Source: a virus. From it: a stretch of 28,278 nucleotides of DNA. A program made the position numbers and the translations under genes. Under the pieces are notes generated by a model that did not search any database, was not told the DNA's origin, and worked only from the letters and a program-made list of their open reading frames with translations. Position 1 is the first letter of the stretch. Every line of letters begins with the position of its first letter. Below, in pieces: positions 22,430 through 28,278 of this stretch. The stretch lies in IMG/VR virus record IMGVR_UViG_3300044798_000551, positions 1 to 28,278 of that record; one strand, written 5' to 3'.

Positions 22430-23210
22430 ATAACCCTTTGGCTTTATTGCAGTTGCCACAAAGCAACTGCAAATTATCAGGGAAATTATTCTTAATAACC
22501 CATCTTACATCTATCTTCACAGTCTTTCGTTGTATGTTCCCATCATTATTGATATGATCAAGCTCAAGAAACCATTGATTACTCTCTCCGCAACATTTAC
22601 ACTTTCCTCCATAGTGTTCTATTACCTTCTTGCGACATTTTCTACAACGCTTACCATCTTTTGATTTTGCTAATTCTGGTTCTTTATGGTGTGGGCAAAT
22701 ACCATAATGTCCAACACCTCTATTGCAGTTTGCACACAGTATTCTTAAATCAGTTGGGAAATTATTTCTTATTATCCACGTCGTAAAATGCCCATTTCCT
22801 CGTGCTTTGCGTTGTTTGGTTCCTCCTCCATTTATATGATCAACTTCTAGGAACTCATACACATCTTCACCACAGCACACACATTTGTGTCCATAGTGAT
22901 TTAGGACTGTTTTGCGGTCTCTCATCCATTTTGCTCTTGATCTTTCTTTATGAATTTCACTACAGATTTTACATCTATATTTCTCATCTATTTGTAATTT
23001 ATTACCGCAACCAACACACTCATTTTGCTTTATACGATTTCTATGCTTTGCTAGATATCTATCGCTCGCTTTGGTGCTGCATATATCACATGCCACCTTC
23101 CCATTTGTTGTCGGTCTACTGCAATTTACACAAAGTCCTCTTGCCTTACGCCTCAACTTAATTTGATGTAGTTCTGCACTGGTGTATCTGTGTCTTTGTG
23201 GAGAAATCAT
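22395..23210 (-). CDS. Double-HNH endonuclease with zinc fingers
   Basis: 271 aa from the ATG at 23210, supported by GGGGAGG just upstream; the longer frame has no RBS. Two N-terminal zinc-binding modules (C27/C30/C41/C44 and C65/C68/C80/C83) are followed by two tandem HNH domains with nearly the same text: NHYGHKCVCCGED-EFLEVDHINGGG-LCANCNRGVGHYGICPH and EHYGGKCKCCGES-FLELDHINNDG-LCGNCNKAKGLYGVCPH. The DH pairs (124-125, 218-219) and downstream Asn residues (163, 255) are present in both. HNH proteins of this kind in phages act as free-standing homing endonucleases. The end overlaps the start of tube gene 2 by 35 bases. A GTAAATAG box lies upstream. Confidence 0.85.
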   Translation of the reverse strand: MISPQRHRYTSAELHQIKLRRKARGLCVNCSRPTTNGKVACDICSTKASDRYLAKHRNRIKQNECVGCGNKLQIDEKYRCKICSEIHKERSRAKWMRDRKTVLNHYGHKCVCCGEDVYEFLEVDHINGGGTKQRKARGNGHFTTWIIRNNFPTDLRILCANCNRGVGHYGICPHHKEPELAKSKDGKRCRKCRKKVIEHYGGKCKCCGESNQWFLELDHINNDGNIQRKTVKIDVRWVIKNNFPDNLQLLCGNCNKAKGLYGVCPHSSMQK

Positions 23211-23229
23211 TTGTCCTCCCCTTTCTCTT

Positions 23230-23238
23230 CTATTTACG
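23230..23238 (-). promoter_or_regulatory. Late-promoter-like GTAAATAG box ahead of the HNH gene
   Basis: Minus-strand CGTAAATAG, with GGGGAGG and the ATG at 23210 following at the spacing seen for the sigma gene. One of a set of similar boxes. Confidence 0.35.
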
Positions 23239-23273
23239 TTAGTAAATTTGACGAAAAACATAGGGCGATAAAT

Positions 23274-23423
23274 ATGATTATGAATGAAGGACTTACTAGA
23301 TATAAGAAAACTGAAAAATATAAGTCATATATGAAAGAATATATGAGGAATTATAGGAAGAAGCAAAGGAAGATACTTTTGGATTTGAAGCGAAGAGTAA
23401 AAGAATTGGATGGCAAAAAATAA
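23274..23423 (+). CDS. Small basic protein, 49 aa
   Basis: ATG preceded by AGGGCG at about seven bases. The product is strongly basic and helical (KKTEKYKSYMKEYMRNYRKK, LDLKRRVKELDGKK), a composition typical of small nucleic-acid-binding proteins, and the KEYMRNYRKKQRK stretch recurs in phage NUMOD-like and HTH proteins. No firm function. The frame opens upstream at 23190 but the RBS favours 23274. Confidence 0.55.
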   Translation: MIMNEGLTRYKKTEKYKSYMKEYMRNYRKKQRKILLDLKRRVKELDGKK

Positions 23424-23458
23424 CGCATGTTGAGGGAATAGACTAGTGAGGAGGGATT

Positions 23459-24121
23459 ATGAAGCGTCGTGTTTGCCCTAACTGTGGTAGGGAGACTTCT
23501 ACTGTAGATGTTCGTTGTGTTCAGTGCAATAGTTATTTGGATTCAGCATCTGAAATTAGAAAATCGGAGAAAGTGGTTTGGCGATTTAGTTCAAATTTGA
23601 CAATGCTGATTATTTTTATAGCCCTTTTGGGATTGGGCTTTTATCTGAAGTGTGAATACACAGAATGGGCACAGAAACAAGAGCAAATCAGACAGGAAGA
23701 ATTGCATAAGCAGGAAACATTAAGGGAAGCAGAGTTACAAAAACAAGAAATAGAAAAGCAGAGACAGGAAACATTAAGGGAAGCACAAAAACTAAAGCAA
23801 GAAACAGAGTTGCTAGCTAAAAAAGAAGATAGAAGAGACGTTCTTGCAATGCAAATTGATGCTATAGGTCAAAATCTCGATAATTTAAAACAAACCAAAA
23901 TTTATGCCGAAAGGGAAATCAAGAAATGGGAAAGTAAAGCGAAATCGGATTCAGCAGCCGTTTCATATGCCAATACCAAGTTGATTAGTGCTAATAGAGA
24001 TTTTATAGCCGCGAAAGCACGGGTTGGGAATATCTCACCTGTCGTGGGCGGGCGAAATGTCCCAAGTGCCTTCTTTCAAAAAGCAATAGAAGAACGAGAC
24101 CGTGCTTCCCAACACTTATGA
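23459..24121 (+). CDS. Zinc-ribbon / membrane / coiled-coil protein, ended early by an in-frame TGA
   Basis: 220 aa with a strong GAGGAGG ahead of the ATG. Parts: zinc ribbon (CPNC at 6-9 and CVQC at 20-23), one membrane segment (NLTMLIIFIALLGLGFYL, about 46-64), then a long Gln/Glu/Lys coiled coil with a repeated KQETLREAE-type unit (about 72-120), and a helical C-terminus. After the TGA at 24119 the same frame continues for 29 sense codons (EAQMSYNEKIAKFDNSVQES, then GFRAKFVYP) to TAA at 24211, so the original protein was probably 250 aa. Likely a host-membrane protein; function unknown. Confidence 0.7.
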   Translation: MKRRVCPNCGRETSTVDVRCVQCNSYLDSASEIRKSEKVVWRFSSNLTMLIIFIALLGLGFYLKCEYTEWAQKQEQIRQEELHKQETLREAELQKQEIEKQRQETLREAQKLKQETELLAKKEDRRDVLAMQIDAIGQNLDNLKQTKIYAEREIKKWESKAKSDSAAVSYANTKLISANRDFIAAKARVGNISPVVGGRNVPSAFFQKAIEERDRASQHL

Positions 24122-24211
24122 GAAGCACAAATGTCTTACAATGAAAAAATAGCAAAATTTGATAATTCTGTTCAAGAATCAGGTTTTAGAGCAAAATTTG
24201 TTTATCCTTAA
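24122..24211 (+). pseudogene. Severed C-terminal end of the 23459 gene
   Basis: 29 codons in frame with the gene at 23459, separated from it only by TGA. They could be translated by stop read-through (TTA-TGA-GAA). An internal ATG (24131) has no RBS. Confidence 0.5.
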
Positions 24212-24285
24212 CCAAGAATTAGAGAGACAATAAACTGTGCAGTGCGTCTGAGGAAATAGTATTTGACGTGTAGGAGGATGATCGC

Positions 24286-24489
24286 ATGCCAGAGAAACCT
24301 GCAGAAAAAACAGTAGAGCAAACTCCCAAGAGTTTGGCAATTGGTGATGTAAAGTGGGCGCTCAATATGGCTCAAGGCATGTTATCCAAGAACAATGTTA
24401 ACCAGAATACTATAGCCCTAGCTCATTTGCTCCTCAAAGCACATGATATAAGAGCACATGACAGCCTAGACGCCTCACAGAAAGCTTAA
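24286..24489 (+). CDS. Hypothetical protein, 67 aa
   Basis: AGGAGG lies eight bases ahead of the ATG. Helical and soluble, with a charged N-terminus (MPEKPAEKTVEQTPKS) and repeated Ala/Leu helices (ALNMAQGMLSKNNVNQNTIA). No family recognised. One of a string of small plus-strand genes with strong ribosome binding sites. Confidence 0.65.
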   Translation: MPEKPAEKTVEQTPKSLAIGDVKWALNMAQGMLSKNNVNQNTIALAHLLLKAHDIRAHDSLDASQKA

Positions 24490-24559
24490 TTATAAGGGAA
24501 TTTTTGAATTTAAAGTAAAGGATAATTAGAAGTACGTCTCATTCATCATAGGAGGAGAA

Positions 24560-24826
24560 ATGATAGTTAAGAAAGGTCCAGAGACTGACCGTGCATACCA
24601 GTGTTTGGGTGTAGAGTGTAGGCATGCGGCGGAGAACCTAGAGCAAAAAGTTTGCAGCACCCCACCAGGGCAACTTACCAAAAAAGATGACTTGCGCCTA
24701 GCCGCCGCCAACAATTTGCGCATGGCGGCAAAATCTTTACAGATGTTGTATGGAGAACCGGAAAAGAAGGGAAGACGACGAGTTGCAGAAAACCCAATTT
24801 ATTTAGCTTGCAATAAAGTCCAGTAG
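24560..24826 (+). CDS. Hypothetical protein, 88 aa
   Basis: GGAGGAG directly ahead of the ATG. Helical, Ala/Lys-rich, with four scattered cysteines and a basic patch near the end (EPEKKGRRRVAENP). No family recognised. The end overlaps the 3' end of the convergent glycosyltransferase gene by 24 bases. Confidence 0.65.
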   Translation: MIVKKGPETDRAYQCLGVECRHAAENLEQKVCSTPPGQLTKKDDLRLAAANNLRMAAKSLQMLYGEPEKKGRRRVAENPIYLACNKVQ

Positions 24827-25861
24827 TTTTCTGAATACTACATCTGGAGCATATTGCTTTGAGCAGATTTTAGCATTCGCCCCCAGTTGTCTGACTTTTT
24901 CAGGATTTTCAAGTAAGTACGCCAAATAATTATAAAAATCATCTAGACTTTCACATAGATACCCGTTGTTCCCATGAATAATTTGATCATTGTTCCCACC
25001 TTTTTTGGTGGCCAACACAGGGCAACCAGCAGCCATGCCTTCAGCAACAGCGCGAGACCATGGCTCACTTCTATTATAATCAATGAAGAATAGGAAAATA
25101 TCAATGTCCTTCAAGTAATCAGGAACATCAATTGAGAACTCCTTCCTAATGATAACGTTTGGAATATCAGATAATTCAGCAACCCTGTCCTTTGGCACTC
25201 CCATGAAGTCCCAAGTAATTTGGTCTTGGAAACGATAATTGATGGCATTTATCAGGGTTTTATGGTCAGAATTGAATTTATATCCCATGGTTTTGGAGTG
25301 TTTGCCAATGCGAACTTTGGGGGAATAATTTTTATCTGAAATAATTGGACCTATGGGACTGTCTAGAATAATTCTTGGAAAGTGCCTAACAGGCTCAAAT
25401 AATTGTCTTTCCGTTATGAGGTTAAAATAATTTCTATTGCTGCAAATAATTCTAACATCTCTACATCTTGTGCGGATTGTGTTTAAGGTAGCGGCTTGTG
25501 CTATCCCATAATTAAACAGAAATACCATCTGCTTGATGCGGTGTATATCAACTTCAAATTTGTGATGTTCTGTTTTTCCTTGCCAATAATCTAACGTGGT
25601 GAAAGATTGGCTGTCTGTATTTATGATTAGTAAAGTATCGACTTCATACAACTTCAATAAATTGGTGCCCTTCTCTCCAAGAACATCTGTGAAGACTTTC
25701 ACTTCAGGTAGCAATCTACTTCTGACAAGTTCATTGAGGCCGTTCTCACAAAGGAGGTAGCATTCATGGCCTGATTTGATTATGATAGAAGAAAGCTCGG
25801 CGGCGCGCATTTCGCTGCCACCTGCATGGCCCAACTTGGAGAAAATGCCGATTTTCATCAT
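24803..25861 (-). CDS. GT-B fold glycosyltransferase (GT4-like)
   Basis: 352 aa. N-terminal Rossmann half begins KIGIFSKLGHAGGSEMRAAE. The C-terminal half has the E-x7-E donor-binding motif (E266 to E274, EPWSRAVAEGMAAGCPV) followed by KKGGNNDQIIHGNNGYL, which is typical of retaining family-4 transferases. It could glycosylate phage DNA, virion proteins or host surface sugars; nothing decides which. Two ATGs are adjacent (25861 and 25858); the second gives the usual family beginning. There is no Shine-Dalgarno, and a GTTAAATAC box ends only three bases before the first ATG, so the late message may be leaderless. The GC-richer segment on its upstream side is described separately. Confidence 0.88.
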   Translation of the reverse strand: MMKIGIFSKLGHAGGSEMRAAELSSIIIKSGHECYLLCENGLNELVRSRLLPEVKVFTDVLGEKGTNLLKLYEVDTLLIINTDSQSFTTLDYWQGKTEHHKFEVDIHRIKQMVFLFNYGIAQAATLNTIRTRCRDVRIICSNRNYFNLITERQLFEPVRHFPRIILDSPIGPIISDKNYSPKVRIGKHSKTMGYKFNSDHKTLINAINYRFQDQITWDFMGVPKDRVAELSDIPNVIIRKEFSIDVPDYLKDIDIFLFFIDYNRSEPWSRAVAEGMAAGCPVLATKKGGNNDQIIHGNNGYLCESLDDFYNYLAYLLENPEKVRQLGANAKICSKQYAPDVVFRKLLDFIAS

Positions 25862-25863
25862 TA

Positions 25864-25872
25864 GTATTTAAC
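25864..25872 (-). promoter_or_regulatory. Late-promoter-like GTTAAATAC box next to the glycosyltransferase start
   Basis: TAAATA core immediately ahead of ATGATG. With the T4-type distance to the transcription start, RNA would begin at or about the second ATG, giving a leaderless message, consistent with the missing RBS. Confidence 0.35.
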
Positions 25873-25874
25873 TT

Positions 25875-26183
25875 ATGAAAGCGCACGAACTGACTAGACT
25901 AGGAGCGCACCATGAAGCAGGATGTGATAAATGCAATCCAGACTGAACGGACTACCAGGAGAGCAAGTGGCCGAACCACCAACATCCTGTGGGCGAGTGG
26001 ATTTTAATAATGGAAAAGTGCTTACATGATGCTCGACTAGCTTGGGTGAATGGTCACGGAGAAAACTACAATGCGCTCCATCCGCCAGGTAGTGGCTGTG
26101 GGCGTTGGCGCAATGGAACAACACGGCGCACCACAGAGAATTACGTTAGGTTAGGTGTCAAAATGAATTCATGCGTAGCTTGA
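25875..26183 (+). pseudogene. Possible broken small gene in a GC-richer stretch
   Basis: One frame runs from ATG 25875 (MKAHELTRLGAHHEAGCDKC, then NPD), is stopped by TGA at 25944-25946, then continues as TDYQESKWPNHQHPVGEWIL and IMEKCLHDARLAWVNGHGEN to a stop at 26183. The Cys/His/Trp content on both sides of the TGA looks protein-like, so this may be a zinc-binding gene interrupted by one mutation; the part from ATG 26010 could also stand alone (57 aa). No RBS supports either start. This covers the longest gene-poor stretch of the window (25862-26234). Confidence 0.3.
25912..26007 (+). CDS. Possible 31-aa peptide
   Basis: ATG with AGGAG about seven bases upstream, open for 31 codons (MKQDVINAIQTERTTRRASG, then RTTNILWASGF). 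Basic, no similarity seen. It overlaps another frame described at 25875-26183. Low confidence because it is short. Confidence 0.3.
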   Translation: MKQDVINAIQTERTTRRASGRTTNILWASGF

Positions 26184-26234
26184 AAGCATCACTAAAACGA
26201 CATGACACAGCCTTAACAAAGAAACAAATTAGCC

Positions 26235-26978
26235 ATGAAAGACGATAAAGATCAAGAATACTTCAGTTTTGATATCACAAATAAACCTAGACCCTCTACC
26301 TTGCCAGTTCCAGCCTTGGACATAGATGAATTATACAAGAAAAGGCAAAAAGAAACTTGGCAAGAACGATGCTTAGGGATGTTAAAAAATGTGAAATATT
26401 TCTGCCAATCTTGCAGCATGTGTGAGCTAGGAAGGAAAGCCTGCACAGAAAGAGACACAACCTTCGACCCACATGTTTTCTCAAATATGCAACCAAGTCA
26501 ATTTATGGTGGTTGGACAAGGACCAGGCTTCAATGAATGTTTAAAAACAGAGCCATTTATAGGAGATGCAGGAAAATTCTTTGACAAACACTTGGCAATG
26601 GGAGGAGTAAAAAGAGAACAATTTTATATAACAAATGCAACCAAGTGTCATGTCCTCAACAACGAAGCCCCCACTCCAGAACAACTAATTAGGTGTGAAC
26701 CAATCTTAAAATTGGAAATAGGAATATTAAGGCCAAAGTTGATAATAACTCTGGGAAATGCAGCTTTCTCAACTTTCTGTCCGGACCAACAAATGAATAA
26801 GTGCTTCGGGAAAATAATCACATCAGCAAAATTCTCATTCATCGGTTATATAGCAAAAGTATACCCAGTATACCATCCATCCCCAAGAAACATGCAAGCT
26901 GAGGAGAGAAAAACTCAATTTACAAAAGATATGGCTATGTTATGTAAGATAATTAGGAAGCTGACTCAAAGCCACTAG
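26235..26978 (+). CDS. Family-4 uracil-DNA glycosylase (Fe-S)
   Basis: 247 aa. The iron-sulfur ligands fit the family: C60 and C63 (CSMC), C138 and C154 fifteen residues apart. Catalytic-site segments are GQGPGFNE (94-101), PFIGDAGKFFD (107-117), ITNATKCH (132-139) and HPSP (214-217). It removes uracil from DNA. In phages it may protect the genome after cytosine deamination, and implies that the phage DNA does not contain uracil in place of thymine. No clear Shine-Dalgarno is visible. The N-terminal 45 residues are an extra, poorly conserved extension. Confidence 0.9.
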   Translation: MKDDKDQEYFSFDITNKPRPSTLPVPALDIDELYKKRQKETWQERCLGMLKNVKYFCQSCSMCELGRKACTERDTTFDPHVFSNMQPSQFMVVGQGPGFNECLKTEPFIGDAGKFFDKHLAMGGVKREQFYITNATKCHVLNNEAPTPEQLIRCEPILKLEIGILRPKLIITLGNAAFSTFCPDQQMNKCFGKIITSAKFSFIGYIAKVYPVYHPSPRNMQAEERKTQFTKDMAMLCKIIRKLTQSH

Positions 26979-26995
26979 CAACTTTTGTGATATAT

Positions 26996-27217
26996 TCATT
27001 GACTTTGTTGGTGGGTATCGTCAACAGGAATAATAAAAATGCGCTTTTCGCTTGCTGGAACTAATTTTAATTCTTTTTCTATCTCAACCTGTAGCTCAAC
27101 TGCTTCTTTCCTTACACTTTCATCCCATGTGCTCCACGCTGTGCCATCGGCGTGCCAACCATCTAAAAGTTGCGTGATATTACAAAGCGTATTACAAGCT
27201 TTTATTAAGTCAATCAT
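26996..27217 (-). CDS. Hypothetical protein, 73 aa
   Basis: Start overlaps the stop of the 66-aa gene (ATGA), so translation is coupled. The central LDGWHADGTAWSTWDESVRK segment resembles a motif seen in small conserved phage proteins of unknown role. The rest is helical. An antisense frame of similar length was judged a shadow. Confidence 0.65.
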   Translation of the reverse strand: MIDLIKACNTLCNITQLLDGWHADGTAWSTWDESVRKEAVELQVEIEKELKLVPASEKRIFIIPVDDTHQQSQ

Positions 27218-27414
27218 TTCTTAAACCCTTGCCCGAACATTATTGTTGGCATTCTTTGAATATCTTCTTTGTGAGTGAAGTGTCTAATTTGCTTTTTAGA
27301 CATACTCTTTGCCATTTTAGCAGAAGGGCTGCCAGGCTTGGCTATGGCCTCACCCTTCTTAACCGCTAAAGCAATTATAGCGGCAACTGCTTGTTTATCT
27401 GATTCCGCTGGCAT
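27214..27414 (-). CDS. Hypothetical protein, 66 aa (DUF3008-like)
   Basis: Basic, Ala/Lys-rich, with KMAKSMSKKQIRHFTHKEDI near the middle, the kind of pattern seen in small DUF3008-type phage proteins; the match is by eye. AGGAG lies about eleven bases ahead of the ATG. Coupled to the next gene by ATGA. Confidence 0.6.
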   Translation of the reverse strand: MPAESDKQAVAAIIALAVKKGEAIAKPGSPSAKMAKSMSKKQIRHFTHKEDIQRMPTIMFGQGFKK

Positions 27415-27477
27415 TAGCTCATAACTCCTGTAAAGGATCCAGGAGATGTTTGTCTAGGACTTGCTGGACTTGCTTTC

Positions 27478-27654
27478 CTAAAAGTTCTCACAAATCGCTA
27501 AACACTCCGTGCGTGCCTGCAATGCTCTCTTAATGCCTTCTTTCGCCCTATCTCTAGCACCTTCATCACCTGACATAAAAATTTGGAAAGTGTTTGATAG
27601 AGAAGCATGGAAAGCGGCATTAATCCCTTCCTCAAGTAAGTCTTTAGTAGTCAT
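27478..27654 (-). CDS. Hypothetical protein, 58 aa
   Basis: The ATG at 27654 has AGGAGG four bases upstream; a longer frame to 27747 would put this RBS inside the gene and is rejected. The product is helical and acidic to basic along its length (MTTKDLLEEGINAAFHASLS, RDRAKEGIKRALQARTECLA). No family recognised. Confidence 0.6.
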   Translation of the reverse strand: MTTKDLLEEGINAAFHASLSNTFQIFMSGDEGARDRAKEGIKRALQARTECLAICENF

Positions 27655-27764
27655 TAATCCTCCTGGAGCGTGCAGTCCTCGTCCAGAGACCTCTCCTAGC
27701 TGGGAAGCTAAGTGCATCGGGAATGTTAAACAATGCTTTGCACGCACTTATAAAATACTATTTC

Positions 27765-27953
27765 TTATATAAACATTGATTTCAGGGATGGAATAATTTC
27801 CTTGGTTCGAAAGAACACAGTATAGAGCACATAAAACCAGCCGAGGAAGAAATGAAGCAAGCCCCACCAAAATGAGTGGTTTAAGGCTGCACTGATGATA
27901 ACAGCACAAACACCGCCGATGGTAAAACAACCTACATTTCTCTCATTACTCAT
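27765..27953 (-). CDS. Small membrane protein, 62 aa
   Basis: ATG at 27953 with GGGAG about eight bases upstream. Two hydrophobic stretches (CFTIGGVCAVIISAAL and WWGLLHFFLGWFYVLYTVFF) make a likely two-pass membrane hairpin with a basic end. The start overlaps the stop of the upstream gene by eight bases. No family is recognised; size fits holin-like proteins but also many other small phage membrane proteins. Confidence 0.6.
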   Translation of the reverse strand: MSNERNVGCFTIGGVCAVIISAALNHSFWWGLLHFFLGWFYVLYTVFFRTKEIIPSLKSMFI

Positions 27954-28278
27954 CCCTAAATCTCCCAAATTGTTTCCTTGCTTCAGTGTTTGTGGCCCAA
28001 TGGACATCAGCCTCAATGGAACAATTTGCTTTGTTAACCTTCAGCCTGGAAAGCAACTTCCCTTCATCCCAGCCTGGAGGATATTCACCAATTCCAATTC
28101 TCCATTCTCCCAACTTATCCGCTACCTCCATCCTACCACGTGGAAAAGCATCGTATAAATCCAATAACTTGTTTGGATCAAGCCCAAAATGATCAGCGAC
28201 CAATGGTGCAACATGCTTGTTCCATAATTCTAGATGAGACATGGTATCAGTTGGATTATATTGCTCTTCGGGAAAGAA
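27946..28278 (-). CDS. Hypothetical protein, C-terminal part (runs off the right edge)
   Basis: The frame has an ATG at 28242 but no RBS there and stays open for twelve more codons to the window edge (FFPEEQYNPTDT), so the gene may start outside. The visible part is acidic with Trp-rich patches (LGEWRIGIGEYPPGWDEGKL, DVHWATNTEARKQFGRF). No family recognised. It overlaps the start of the small membrane protein gene, suggesting coupled translation. Confidence 0.6.
   Translation of the reverse strand, partial: FFPEEQYNPTDTMSHLELWNKHVAPLVADHFGLDPNKLLDLYDAFPRGRMEVADKLGEWRIGIGEYPPGWDEGKLLSRLKVNKANCSIEADVHWATNTEARKQFGRFRDE

Noticed and set aside
24119-25946. Recoded TGA (alternative genetic code)
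   Set aside because: Two frames continue past TGA, but TGA ends several intact genes here (tnpB, the 115-aa and 58-aa genes), so the code appears standard.

Overview
The window looks like part of an AT-rich genome of a strictly virulent tailed phage of the T4-like (contractile-tail) superfamily, probably from metagenomic assembly. Recognisable T4-type functions are a gp55-like late sigma factor, small and large terminase (gp16/gp17), a UvsW-like helicase, two gp19-like tail tube proteins, a gp26-like baseplate/tail-chaperone protein and a virion structural protein. Phage-borne repair genes (RarA-like AAA+ ATPase, family-4 uracil-DNA glycosylase) and a GT-B glycosyltransferase are also present. 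Many genes have AGGAGG-type ribosome binding sites. I saw no tRNA, rRNA, integrase or CRISPR array. The host cannot be named from the sequence.

Layout. 1-2473 (minus): two tandem homing-endonuclease-like genes, a relic of a TnpB element that keeps its omega-RNA-like 3' end, and a small unknown gene. 2510-9263 (plus): lipoprotein, small protein, intein-split late sigma, a large unknown zinc-finger protein, then small and large terminase. 9264-10638: a TnpB element inserted at the 3' end of the large terminase gene, with a second, diverged copy of the terminase C-terminal codons on its far side. 10635-16117 (minus): unknown genes and the intein-split UvsW helicase. 16180-17743 (plus): small unknown gene and RarA. 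17746-23210 (minus): zinc-ribbon and small proteins, then the tail module (structural protein, gp26-like protein with a probable +1 frameshift extension, two tail tube genes) headed by a tandem-HNH endonuclease. A 63-aa plus-strand gene between the tube genes encodes a free-standing copy of the sigma factor's C-terminal domain. 23274-28278: mostly small unknown genes, the glycosyltransferase and the uracil-DNA glycosylase.

How it fits together. A T4-type late promoter motif (TATAAATA or close relatives with a TAAATA core) lies just ahead of several genes, matching the presence of a gp55-like sigma. At two of them (the sigma gene itself and the gp26-like gene) the motif sits in the loop of an inverted repeat whose 3' arm contains the Shine-Dalgarno sequence. 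In T4 genes such as e and soc, this layout blocks translation of read-through transcripts and allows it from late transcripts.

The window is unusually rich in homing-type elements: two LAGLIDADG inteins, two NUMOD/Vsr-like genes (one fused to a Mom/GNAT-like domain), a double-HNH gene, one intact TnpB and one TnpB relic. The TnpB inserted in the terminase gene looks like a homing element that carries its own replacement 3' end for an essential gene.
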